From Doryteuthis pealeii (Eukaryota; Mollusca; Cephalopoda; Myopsida; Loliginidae), in assembly GCA_023376005.1 (NCBI GenBank), contig CM042139.1, positions 143,029,664 through 143,093,663 on the forward strand: a DNA stretch of 64,000 nt, in the 5' to 3' direction. The notes beneath the pieces are model-generated. The model searched no databases, was not told where the DNA came from, and saw only the letters and a list, made by a program, of their open reading frames with translations. Each line of letters starts with the position of its first letter. Positions within the stretch are counted from its first letter, which is position 1. Below are positions 37,244 to 47,249 of this stretch, piece after piece. Position numbers and translations under genes: made by a program.

Positions 37244-37864
37244 TTAATTTTGAACTAATACCCCAGTAATTCTTATAATCACATATTTTTTAATATTTAA
37301 ATTTTGAATGCAAATAGCTGCTAAGCAACTAATGCCCAGGTGTTTTGTTTCTATGACGATTTATGTCAATTTTGTTGTATCTGATGATAGTATACAGGCA
37401 AAATATGTTATCATTTGAATAAATATTGTTAAATTCCTCAAATTCAGTTTTATTATTCAGTCATATTTCGTTACTATTTCACTTTCTATTGGTTTCGTGT
37501 TTATTGAATATGCAGGATTGTAAATAAGATAATAAAAATCCAGTTTCAGATGAAAACTACATCACACATCATGTCCAACAATTGTTGCGTCATACATAAT
37601 TGATGAGAATGCCACTAATCCCGAGCGCTTATCTCGATGACTACCGTATATGGGTTTCATCTTTGAAATTGATGTGTTTGGGATTGTTTAACTATATTCG
37701 CTGGGTTGGTTTTATTACTTATTAACCATTGTTGGGTTGTTTAATGCTAAAGACACTTCTTTTTCAAGTAATTATACGGTTTCAAGTAACTAATGATAAT
37801 AATCATTCGTAAAAATTATATTGATTCAAGTAACTATTCCTATCTATTAATAATAAATTATATC

Positions 37865-38195
37865 GTTTCAAGTAACTATCCATTTCGTGGATTTTGTCGT
37901 CCTGGTGGATCACCGAGTGAAAATGAAAGAAAACGAAAAGATAAACAACTATTTGGACCTTGACAGAGAATTGAAAAAAAACTGTAAAGCATGAAGGTAA
38001 AGGTCGTACCAGTAGTAAATGGGGTCCTTGGAACGGTCTCCAAGGGTTTGGAAAAGGGTCTGGGTGAAATGGAAACCAGTGGAAGAATCGAAACTACAGC
38101 ATTGTTAAGATCGGCTAGAATACTCAGAAGAGTGCTGGAAACATGAGGAGACTTAGATTCACTCTCTAGTGAACGACCAGCTAATGCTAGACCAG

Positions 38196-38261
<66 letters not shown>
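37865..38261 (+). pseudogene. R4/Dong-like LINE 3' end followed by (AAT)n tail
   Basis: Frame-corrected translation gives VDFVVLVDHRVKMKENEKI, YLDLDRELK, KVVPVVNGVLGTVSKGLEKG and TTALLRSARILRRVLET, then (AAT)n at 38,196-38,261. This is the C-terminal part of a LINE protein of the type with a restriction-like endonuclease placed after the reverse transcriptase; the VDF...D segment belongs to that nuclease. Trinucleotide TAA/AAT tails are usual for R4/Dong elements. There are a frameshift and stops. Family assignment is from memory of the peptide pattern. Confidence 0.55.
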
Positions 38262-38264
<3 letters not shown>

Positions 38265-39580
38265 CACACTTAGAAAAAAGGAAAATTACAAGTACTTGGG
38301 AATATTGAAAGCGAACCACGTCAAACAAACAGGGATTAAAGAAAAAGTGAGAAAGGAGTACGTCAGAAGAACAAGAAAACTTATAGAAACCAAGTTCTGC
38401 AACAGAAATCCCTTCAAGACAATAAACACCTGAGCTGTACCGTTTGTAAGATACTCTGGACTATTCTTCAAATGGAAAAAAACAAGGATCTCTGGAAGAC
38501 GGACCAAAGGACATGGAAACTTATGACAATGCACAAGGTATTACACTCAGTAGACGACATAGACATTCTATGTGTGTTAAGAAAAGAAGAAGGAAAGGGA
38601 CTCTCCAACGTTGAAGATTGTGAAGATGTGAAAATTCGAGCACCTCACGGAATGTACTAAAAAGAGCAAAGAAAGGCTAATACATCAGCCAGTAATAACA
38701 ATTGCAATATAGAGAAAAACACAAATACCACAAAAACTAGAAAATATAAATGGGAAGAAAAACAATTATATGAATACTTCAAACGACAAAACTGGAGAGA
38801 AGATATGGACATGGCCAAGGAAAAGAAAGCTCAAGAGAGAAACTAAATCTCTTACAATCGCAGCACAAAATATAATAAATACCAATTATATCAAAGCGAA
38901 AAAAAATAAGAGACAACGGAATAGCAAGTGTAGGATGTGTGGAGACAGAGACAGTTAATCACATAATAAGCGAACGAAGTAAACTATCACAAAGGGAGTA
39001 TAAGACTAAATAGGAAAGGTGATCTACTGGGAATTGTGCAGAAATGAAACATTGACAATGCTACCAAATGGTATATGCACAAACCAGAATCCATCATAGA
39101 GAATGAGTCTCATGAAATTATCTGGGGTATCACCTCAAAATAACTTGTTATCTAGTAGATTTTACCATTCCAGTGGACAACAGAGTTAAAATGAAAGTAA
39201 ACGAAAAGATAGACATATACTTGGACCTTGCCAGAGAACTGAACAAGCTGTGGAACATGAGGGAGAAGGTGAAACCAGTTGTAGTTGGTGCCCTTGGAAG
39301 GTCCCCGAAGATTTGCTGTCTCTCAGACTCTAGTGAAAAAAACACCAGCTAACACAAGTATGAAAAATTGTCTGAATACTGAAAAAAACTGTGTAACATT
39401 AGGAAATCAGAGGAAGATCTGACACCATGCAAACATCAGTATTGTTAAGATCGGCTTGAATAGAGTCCTGAAGACCTGAAAAGACTTGCTGCCACTCCAG
39501 TCAAAGACCTTCAGCTAACGCTAATGTGAAAAACTCGCAAGGTGTGAAATAATAACAATAATAATGATAATAATATTAAT
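38262..39580 (+). pseudogene. R4/Dong-like LINE, 5'-truncated copy with zinc finger and nuclease remnants
   Basis: Starting right at the AAT tail of the previous copy, the reading shows YKYLGILKANHVKQTGIKEK, VRKEYVRRTRKLIETKFC, AVPFVRYSG, KLMTMHKVLHSVDDID, KRETKSLTIAAQNI and NSKCRMCGDRD. These are the region after the polymerase motifs and the first half of a CCHC finger; the remainder, NHIISE, is in another frame. Then comes VDFTIPVDNRVKMKVNEKI with LDLARELNKLWNMREKVKPV and a short AAT-type tail at 39,549-39,580. Many frameshifts and stops. It lies head to tail with the preceding element, in the same orientation. Confidence 0.6.
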
Positions 39581-40874
39581 CGTTTTTTTAATTTTCAGCA
39601 GCATCCAGAAGCTAACGGCTGGCTTATATATAACATACAAATGAAGTGCGAAGTACAATCTCCTTCGCATACTCTCCAATCTTACACTTTACACTCAAAG
39701 GGAAACATACATAAGTAATAGTTAATCAAGATATATATAGAGAGGATGAAAGTGACAGACAGAATGTGAAGTAAGTGACGGGCCAATTTTTCACTTAATT
39801 ACAAATATTAGCTAAATGATTTTAATGTCTTTAATTCTCCGGATGGCTGCATTTAAAAAAAATTTAATTCGCTTTGCAAATTCGCTTTTCTCCTGATCAC
39901 AATTATCTATTCAGAGCTTAATGGGTGACCCAACGGGTCACGTTTTTTTTTCTAATATATATATATATCGCCACTAGAAACGGTAATATATATATCAGGT
40001 GCAATTTCGAGTCATACCCAGAACATTCCTTTTTATGGATTCCCCCGCCTCTTCAGGGGATACGGACAGCGTATTCAAAGTCCGCCGACTTGTCAATGGG
40101 GTTATTATGATATTAGTCCGAATGAATAATTGATTCCAAACTGACGTATTAACAAAGAAAGAAAGAATGGTATTAAACATATTACTTGGCGTCAACACCA
40201 AACTTTCTCTGTAATAGAACGTAGTAATGTGTCCTGGTGTGACTGTGTCATTGTCACAGCGGCTGTTCCATTTCACATGCCAACATAAGTAAGGGTCAAT
40301 GATCAAAACCTGGATCAAGTCAGGCATTGTTTCGTATCTATTGGATTAATGGTAAATCATTATTCACAAACCAGACTGTCATAGATTGGGCTTCAAAAGA
40401 ATTCAAGTGGAGAGAGAGGGGAAACGCTTTGAGTCTCGCTGGGTAATAAAAGAATGGGTGTACAAAGGAATATTGATACCTGTCACCAGACAGTATTACC
40501 ATTTCTTAGGGCGATGCAAGCACCTATAAGGCATTGTTGTTGTTCTTGTAATTGTTGGATCTATAGCAAAATGAGAAATTTTGCTTCTGTGGAATTTTTA
40601 AAAAAAAGGGTACCCGTGAGAAATTCGTCGGTTTAATAATTCAAGAATACAGAAGAGAATATAAAGCATAGAAGAAGTAAATGCTTGTTCATAGCACAGG
40701 TGCGTTTGAGCTTTAATCTTTAATGATTCAATTGCAAAAACCTCTATCAAGGTATCGATGCTAATACTACACCTGTTTTTGAATGAATTTAACGGCATGT
40801 CAACCCATGTACTTTTATTTCATGCCCAGAGAGTTAGGAAATCGCGTTAATTTTACATTTACTTTTTTGTATAG

Positions 40875-41225
40875 TTGTTTCTTAATATTGTACTAGCAGG
40901 ACCCGTGGAATTTCCACAAAACAAAACAAAAATCAAGAAAATTGTTTTGAAATTTGATTTTGAAATTCAATCGAAAAAAACATATTTAAAAGGGTGCTGT
41001 AAAATGGCTACATTAATTTGCCGACAAAAAAGTGATAAAAACACGACTCGGAAAATATCCAGATTGGGCTGGAAATTTGCTTGACGCTAGCTCGCTAAAA
41101 CATAGCGCAAATTAGGGCAGGAGGTCGGGACGACATCAGATCAAAATCGCAAAAATATCTACCAGAATAACTGTAATTCACAGTTTCAATATTACAAATA
41201 TAACAAACATGTAACTTCTGTCGTA
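40875..41225 (+). repeat. Dispersed repeat beginning CTAGCAGGACCCGTGG
   Basis: The phrase CTAGCAGGACC(C/T)GTGG recurs at 21,180 and (inverted) at 32,660, followed in each by an AT-rich stretch. The sequence to 41,225 has an inverted partner at 12,530-12,880. No coding content is convincing; short frames with MATLICRQ are chance or remnants. Confidence 0.35.
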
Positions 41226-41495
41226 GGAAAAGGACACGACAAGACGAGTTCAAACCCGGAACAAGGCTATTTGCATTTTACATAACGCTAATACCCTTGG
41301 GAAAGGTATCAATGCAACTATTTTCCTTCCAGTCATGGGTAAATAGTAAGGCCGACTGGGCTCTTTATCCTTGGTTAGGCGACCAATCTAGAAGAAGTAA
41401 AACACTTGAATTCAAACACAGGTTGCTCTGAAAAATTGATCTTGTGTCACATCCTACTCGGGCATAAGGATTGGTAAATATTCATATTAGAAAAT
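41225..41495 (+). repeat. tRNA-derived SINE, family gamma (right-arm copy)
   Basis: GAGTTCAAACCCGGAACAAG is B-box-like. The core has ACCCTTGGGAAAGGTATCAA and CCAGTCATGGGTAAATAGTA. The distal part ends CTTGTGTCACATCCTACTCG. Close relatives lie at 45.6-46.0 and 57.7 kb, and the noisy partner at 12,270-12,515. Confidence 0.55.
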
Positions 41496-42494
41496 AGTTT
41501 TATATCTTTATTTCTCGAAGTGCGACGACGAAGGTAGAGTAAAAGAGGGTCAAGAAGTTAGGATTGCACACAAAGAGGTCGACAGGGGTTATCTTCGGTT
41601 GAATTTTCAGTCAGACTCTACTCAGATCAAAATTCGGACTCGTTATATAGTATACCGAACACCCATGAAACTTCATGTTGTCACATCTCTTCCGTCACAA
41701 CGTGTATGCACCTTCTCGTGGTCGTGCCTCTTCTGGCACAACACCTACACAAAATCGCTATGCCTAAATAAATTTACGTGGTCATGCTTCTTTCGGCACG
41801 ATGCCCATGTGAATTCGTGACGTCTACGTAACCATGCCTTTTCTTCCAGTCAGACCACCCGCATTGTCCACTTAACTCCGGATCTTTTATTTGCTTATGT
41901 AACCCCCGCCTGATCTCCACCCACGCACCGATGCGGTGAAAACAAAGACAAAGTTCTCCTCTCAACCAATATTCAACATTGATTTTTTCCACATAGTTTT
42001 ATCGAATACAAATAAGTTTTAAACAGATCTCTTTAAACCATAGATTGGACCATAACAGAAACTACTACTCCGGGTCAGAGAGGACCTGGGAGTAATGGCA
42101 ATAGAGAGATTTCTCCACACTCCCTAGATCTCCAGGACTAGAGCCTCAAAATCAGATGCAGGTAAGTGTCATAGCCAAGGCCTCCTTTTTAGCAGGGGAT
42201 TGTCAGCGTATTCTAAGCTCCTCCAACACGGCGGCAATGATAATACAGTTACCATGAATACGATACTTAATATGAACATTTCTAATGCATTGCTTTATTT
42301 TAAAATATCTATATCACCAGTAAATATATCACTGATGAGTAGAAATACTAACTTTGAGGTATTTCTGTCTATCTGTACGGGGATGCAACTGAAAATTAAG
42401 CGCCAAACAAGACATTCCTACGGAGAATCCAATAGTGGTATTTATATTTACCCCCTGATTTGATTTAGGATCACTAGGGACCAAATTGCTGACT

Positions 42495-42735
42495 GTAATT
42501 AAAGAAAAGTCAATGGAGTGGCCTATTGTCGGTATCAACCAGACAGCAAGAGAGTATATCCCCTTTTCACTACAACTATACCAGGGAGAATGTTTTTTTG
42601 CGTCTGAGGAGCATTGTGTCTACCATCAGCTCCCCACTTTAGCACACAGATCAAAGTTGTGTTACTCATGTGCTGAGTTGGCGGGGTCGGCATCGAATCC
42701 GGAACCTTGTGGTTCCTAAGTGGATGCTCTACAGA
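42495..42735 (-). repeat. tRNA-derived SINE, family beta (right-arm copy)
   Basis: Minus strand: a degraded A-box region, GGTTCCGGATTCGATGCCGA as B-box region, AACTCAGCACATGAG, GGGGAGCTGATGGTAG, then the 3' end CTGGTTGATACCGAC. Matches 50,497-50,748 and 62,905-63,145 throughout. Confidence 0.6.
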
Positions 42736-43030
42736 CACAATAAAATCGAATTTTCGTTTCATTCCAGAATATTCTAAAAACATGTTTTTCATCGATCTAA
42801 GCTGAGTTCGAAAATATAATGATATTTTAGATTTGAGAACAATTTATCCGGATATTATATAACCCCGGACATGGCCGGTAACATACAGCTAGTTGTTTAT
42901 ATGAGACGGCCTGAAAGAAAAAAACGCATGATATATACATAAACACAGTAATACTTTTGGGAATATCAGGTTTCTTGCAAGAAACCTATATTTACACATA
43001 TTGCCTATCATTGGTAGAAATCTGCACACA

Positions 43031-43034
43031 CCAT

Positions 43035-43080
<46 letters not shown>

Positions 43081-43095
43081 TATATATATATATAC
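43031..43095. repeat. (CA)n then (TA)n microsatellite
   Basis: CA repeats to 43,079 followed by a short TA run. The left-arm partner near 10,566-10,622 is a TG run with interruptions. Confidence 0.95.
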
Positions 43096-43099
43096 AGCG

Positions 43100-43142
43100 T
43101 AGTGAGTTCGAACTCCACTCAAGATCACTTTCGGACGAATAC

Positions 43143-43206
<64 letters not shown>

Positions 43207-43270
43207 CGAGGGTATTCGTCCGAAAGTGAACACATCTTGAGTGGAGTTCAAACTCACTACGGTGTAACAG
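43100..43270. repeat. Two SINE-like heads facing each other around a pure (TA)n
   Basis: GTAGTGAGTTCGAACTCCAC ... TTTCGGACGAATACCC (43,100-43,145) is repeated in reverse complement at 43,206-43,262 as GGGTATTCGTCCGAAAGTGA ... GTGGAGTTCAAACTCACTAC. Between them lie about 60 bases of TA. The pair would fold into a hairpin with a TA loop. GAGTTCGAACTCC is B-box-like. Confidence 0.75.
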
Positions 43271-43799
43271 TACGTTAATCCCTACACTATGTGGCCTATC
43301 CTACACAGTATGAAATGACTGATATCGTTTAAGTCTACGCCTTTTCATGGTGTAGGAATGAAATTCTTTCATTGCCACGATTCTTCTATCTGACGCTAGG
43401 AGAACGAGGGATAATTACCTCCCGTGAATACCAGTAGGTGCTAGGTGGCGTAGCGAGCAACCTTATAAAACAAGAAGCGCCAAAATCAAATCCTCTTTCA
43501 CCCTCTAGTCTTCGCAGAGGTAACAGGCACCAGTTGTGTCTCCTCTCTAAGGACCAGGGGCTTTGAACCTTCTAAGCATTCCGTGTCGCATAGCACATGA
43601 GAACATTCTCAAACATGTTTATACTTTACTCATTAAACCAACAGCCTCAAGAATTTACCTATAGAAGACTATTTTCTTGTTTGGACATTTATCTTATAAA
43701 CTTATCTTTGTATTATAAGAATTAAATATACTTTTAGCTTTAGTGGCTAAAACTGCTTCTTATAATACGTTAGGAGGTTTTCGAGAAACCTCCAAACGT

Positions 43800-44115
43800 A
43801 GGTGAATATATATGTAATAAAATCCAACAAAGAGGTTCAATATAACAACAATACAGACTTTATTGTCTGAGCACGTGTAACATGACATATAAAACAGAGA
43901 TACAAACAGTTAAGACGAAAGTCTTTGGGAAGTAAGAAAGAGATCTTTTTGAATAGAAGCGTCACTAACTGTATATGACCCACGTGGTTAGGGTCTATAA
44001 AGGGCTACGTACACACATGGGTACAAGCCTATAGTTGGGGGTCAAGGCCCCCCAAACCTTAATGGATAGACACAACTTGTCTAGTGGATCATTGTGGATG
44101 CCAGATGAAAAAAAA
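43800..44115 (-). promoter_or_regulatory. Possible solo LTR (right-arm copy)
   Basis: On the minus strand a TATA-like TCTATAAAGGG-type stretch is absent, but CCCTTTATAGACCC near 43,990-44,005 and ACAATAAAGTCTGT near 43,850-43,865 keep the order promoter then polyadenylation signal. No pol sequence or paired LTR nearby. Confidence 0.2.
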
Positions 44116-44321
44116 GAGACAGCGAGCTTCCCGGATTGAGTTTAAATAGCCAGGTAGTAATGCCATTTAATGGCGAATCCTGGCAGCGAGTAAAGTTAAC
44201 TCTTTTCCACTTAAATCCATCCCAGCAAGGGCAGACAATTGTTACAGTATCTTCTGTCCTGTCTGTATTTCTTCTATTAAGTCATTCTTGTTATTACTTC
44301 GTCGTGACTTACACTCAAGTC

Positions 44322-44502
44322 ACGTTGAAAGCACTGGTAGATCAGCAAAGTTAACCAACGATGAAACTGTTCAATACTTAGATGGGTAACAATTAAGTAA
44401 CAGCAGGTACTGTAAGCAACCTGATATCAAAATGAGTTCATTCGACATTAACCCCAAAAGGGTTGATACGCCGTAAAACCAACCAACCAACCAACCAACT
44501 TT
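44322..44502 (+). repeat. SINE with a 5S rRNA-derived head
   Basis: 44,322-44,422 aligns with the body of 5S rRNA from about a quarter of the way in: CGTTGAAAGCACTGGT, AGATCAGCAAAGTTAACCAA, TACTTAGATGGGTAAC and GCAGGTACTGTAAGCAAC correspond to the GAACGCACCGG, GATCACCGAAGTTAAGCAAC, TACTTGGATGGGTGACC and GGTGCTGTAAGC parts of 5S rRNA. It includes the internal control region used by TFIIIA and polymerase III. A short unique part follows, then the tail GACATTAACCCCAAAAGGGT, TGATACGCCG and (CCAA)n. This tail resembles that of the tRNA-derived SINEs. It is a SINE3-type element, not a functional 5S gene: the 5' end is missing and the body is mutated. Confidence 0.8.
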
Positions 44503-45155
44503 GTCACGAATTGTTCTAATATTTATACCGTACGTAGAAATTATATATCCAACCAATTATCACTAATCTACAATGGCTCCAATCTGAATTAAAATTATGA
44601 TCAGATAGCCAAATTTGGTGCCGAAATAACGGTGAATTTTTTTCACAAAAAACGGACGGGGTGTGAAATTCGACTATAGTCGCACAATACCCAGTGCCAG
44701 GAATTTGACTATCCTTGTACATAGTAGGAAAATGGTTAATATAATGTCATCATCTAGTCCAGTTTCTGAGAAGTATATCTACCCAGTTAATTATCTATAG
44801 AATTCTATTTATCTTTCCTCGTCGGGGTGGGAATGGAATGTAACGTATATCAGCACAAAAGAAACAGAATTGGCAATATTCACTTAGAACCAATGCCCGT
44901 GGGGAAGGTATAAATCCACATCCCTGCGTCGTGCAGCATCGTCATTTTTCGGTCAATTGAATCTATTCTTTGCGCCTGGGTTGTACGGTAATAGTTTCCG
45001 GAACAGGAAGAAAACTTCCGTGTTGCCTTAGACACCAAACTCCCAATGAACACGTATGAAATGTGTTGAATTGGCAAGATCGATCTACTAAACTTCCACC
45101 ACATAAATTGCAGCTCTTAAAGAAGCAGCTATTAACATCCTTACAAAGTATCATA

Positions 45156-45157
<2 letters not shown>

Positions 45158-45218
<61 letters not shown>
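45158..45218. repeat. Pure (TA)n microsatellite
   Basis: About 60 bases of uninterrupted TA. The left-arm partner at 8,300-8,420 is heavily interrupted. Confidence 0.95.
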
Positions 45219-45220
<2 letters not shown>

Positions 45221-45289
45221 AACTCCTCCGCACGAATAGGATGTGGCACAAAGCCTATTTCTTAAGCGAATATGAATTTTAAAAATATC

Positions 45290-45450
45290 TATTTATCCCA
45301 TAGATGGAACCCCAATAGGTACTACTATTCCGAGTCAGTGTGGAATTGGGAATAATGTTAATGAATAGATATTCGATACTCACCAGATATCAAGAACTGG
45401 AGCCTTACCATCCGATGCAGTTTTGTGTTATAACCAGGACACCCATATGC
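45290..45450 (+). repeat. Dispersed repeat module delta (GATGGAACCCCAATAGGTAC)
   Basis: The series CATAGATGGAACCCC, AGGTACTAC, TCCGAGTCAGTGTGGA, then a purine-rich part and CCGATGCAGTTT recurs at 42,050-42,185, 47,085-47,240 and 49,380-49,530, with inverted left-arm partners, and as a diverged version at 25,870-25,990. Between sites outside the palindrome relation the copies are clearly diverged, so this is a true dispersed family. Function unknown. Confidence 0.55.
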
Positions 45451-45599
45451 AGGTGATACCATCAGTCAATTCTAATCCTAGTCGACAGGTCTATTCATGA
45501 TCAGGTGAACATATTTGGTTTATTTTTTTAATGGCATATTAACCTTTGTGGGTTATTTAATGCCAAAACCATCCTCTCAGAACATTAGTTACACTATTT

Positions 45600-46030
45600 A
45601 ACCGGTTTAACAGGTTTTAATTCAGAGTTTCCCTTCTTATAGACAGCTTGCCTAACCAAGGTTAAAGAGCCCAGTCTGTCCTACTATTTACCCATAGCTG
45701 GAGGGAGAAAGTTAGAGAGTAAAGGGAATCAGCAAGCATTGATCATGAATACATATTTACTCACCCCTCAGCACGAGTAGACGAGTGTGACACAAGGTCT
45801 ATTTCTTAAGCAAAGTTTAAGAGGTTTGAATTCAGAGTTTTGCTTCACCGAGACCGGTTGCCAAACCAGAGTTAAAGAGACCAGTCTGTCCTACTATTTA
45901 CCCATAGCTGGAGGGACAATATCTGGATGCATACCTTTCTCATTATTGGCGCTATGTAAAATGCAAACAACCTCGTCCTGGATTTGAACTCAGACAGCCA
46001 AGTCTATTTCCTAACCATAACCCCATGCGC
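45600..46030 (-). repeat. Two overlapping copies of SINE family gamma, direct repeat
   Basis: The block GTTAAAGAG(C/A)CCAGTCTGTC CTACTATTTACCCATAGCTG occurs at about 45,660-45,720 and again at 45,870-45,930. Preceding blocks with CACAAGGTCTATTTCTTAAG repeat as well. The second copy has on the minus strand a B-box-like GTCTGAGTTCAAATCC near 46,000. The first is partial. Confidence 0.55.
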
Positions 46031-46064
46031 CTCCAGATATCATAGTGTATAGCTCTTGATCGTA

Positions 46065-46504
46065 AAATATATAAACAGATGTAAGTATTTAATAGTTTAA
46101 ACACTACCCCTTTACGGAAGCTGTCAAATGACCGAGAGGTTACCGAATCGGGCGGACGAAAAGTCAGTCGGGTTTCGGTCAGTGGTAGTTGCTGTGTCTA
46201 ATCACACTGAAGAGACGGTGTATGTGGATAAATTATTATATGCAACCAAAACCCAGTAGAGCTCTCTAGGGGTGACTTAAATGAACTTTCACTGCCAGCA
46301 TAAATCAATGATCGTCTGTTTACAGACTGGATCTCTCTGGTGATCGTAAAATATATAAACAAATGTAAGTATTTAATAGTTTAAACACCACCCCTTTACG
46401 GCAGTTGTCAAATGGCCGAGTGGTTAACGAATCTGGTCAGTGGTAGTTGCTGTGTCTAGCCACACTGAAGAGACATGAAACGTCGAAACACGGTGTCTGT
46501 GGAT

Positions 46505-46510
<6 letters not shown>
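46065..46510 (+). repeat. Tandem dimer of a ~280-bp hammerhead-bearing repeat (retrozyme-like)
   Basis: Two direct copies: TAAAATATATAAACA(G/A)ATG starts at about 46,065 and 46,346; CCCCTTTACGG at about 46,108 and 46,390; CAGTGGTAGTTGCTGTGTCT at about 46,180 and 46,438. Each copy runs into CACACTGAAGAGAC, the start of a hammerhead. In the first copy the hammerhead has lost its middle; in the second it is complete. TGGCCGAGTGGTTAACG (46,411-46,427) looks like a polymerase III A-box. Known metazoan retrozymes are short, non-autonomous, often tandem and carry one hammerhead per unit; this fits, but mobility is inferred. Confidence 0.65.
46460..46502 (+). ncRNA. Hammerhead ribozyme, type I topology
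   Basis: All parts are visible in order. Helix I 5' strand CCACA (46,460-46,464); core CTGAAGA (46,465-46,471; position 7 of CUGANGA may vary). Helix II GAC/GTC (46,472-46,474 with 46,482-46,484; loop ATGAAAC); core GAA (46,485-46,487). Helix III ACA/TGT (46,488-46,490 with 46,494-46,496; loop CGG); cleavage-site C at 46,497 (GTC before the scissile bond); helix I 3' strand TGTGG (46,498-46,502), fully paired with CCACA. Short helix III is typical of the hammerheads in animal retroelements. Its expected role is self-cleavage of repeat transcripts into unit-length RNA. Confidence 0.7.

Positions 46511-46560
<50 letters not shown>
46510..46560. repeat. Pure (TA)n directly after the hammerhead
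   Basis: Uninterrupted TA tract following TGTGGATGACTTTATA. The 51.2-kb relative also runs from the same GTGGATGACTTTAT into (TA)n, so the TA tract may be part of the element's 3' end. Confidence 0.9.
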
Positions 46561-46565
<5 letters not shown>

Positions 46566-47249
46566 ACCTGTATATTAATTATTCGTTGATATAGGTTATA
46601 TACCTCAAAATGCTGTGTGAGTGTGCTTATGTGCATGTGTGTGCCTACGCGTGGCAATATGCCTGTGTATTTATGTTTGTGGATTCATGTACGTGTGTTG
46701 AGTGTGTGGTGTATGTGTATGCAAGAGTGTGCATGTATGGGCCGGTTCAATCTTATTTAAATGTCGGTATTGATTTGCTAATCAATGAAATATCAAGACT
46801 AATTTCTTTTCCACTCTAATTACACAGCAATCTCCTTTCCACTTCATGATTAGATTGATTGATTGATTGATCAATTGATTGATTTTAACGACACGACAAC
46901 CTGTCGAGGGTTATTTCATACCTTGTTGTTAGGAGATCGAGTTCATTGTTTGTTTAGATTTAGATTTTTTGTGTAGTTTCTTCATAATAGTTTTTGTTTT
47001 TGTTTTGTTTTTTGTTTGTTGTTGTTTTTTTTTTGCACACAATCCTAGCGAATAGAAATAGGAATTTTAAAAATATCTATTTGTCCCAGAGATGGAACCC
47101 CAACAGGCACTACCTTTCGAGTCAGTGTGGAATTGGGAATAATGTTAATGAATAGATATTCCGTACTCCCCAGAGATCAAGAACTGGAACCTCATCATCC
47201 GATGCAGTTTAGTGTTATAACCAGGAAACCCATATTAATCTTGAAAGGA

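Noticed and set aside
37876..38328. 150-codon minus-strand frame
   Set aside because: It is the antisense of an R4/Dong LINE end and its AAT tail.
42889..43257. 122-codon frame with long YIYIYI and CVCVCV runs
   Set aside because: Translation of (TA)n and (CA)n tracts; same for similar frames at 17.0, 27.3, 36.3, 46.4, 51.0 and 57.4 kb.
44322..44422. Functional 5S rRNA gene
   Set aside because: 5' end missing, body mutated, and followed by a SINE tail that recurs with the other copy.
46203..46227. Third hammerhead in the first unit of the dimer
   Set aside because: Only CACACTGAAGAGAC and TGTGG remain; helix II loop, second core box and half of helix III are deleted, so it cannot fold as a ribozyme.
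46603..46819. Frame with alternating C, V and Y residues
   Set aside because: Derived from GTGT/ATGT-rich sequence next to a microsatellite; no recognisable protein.
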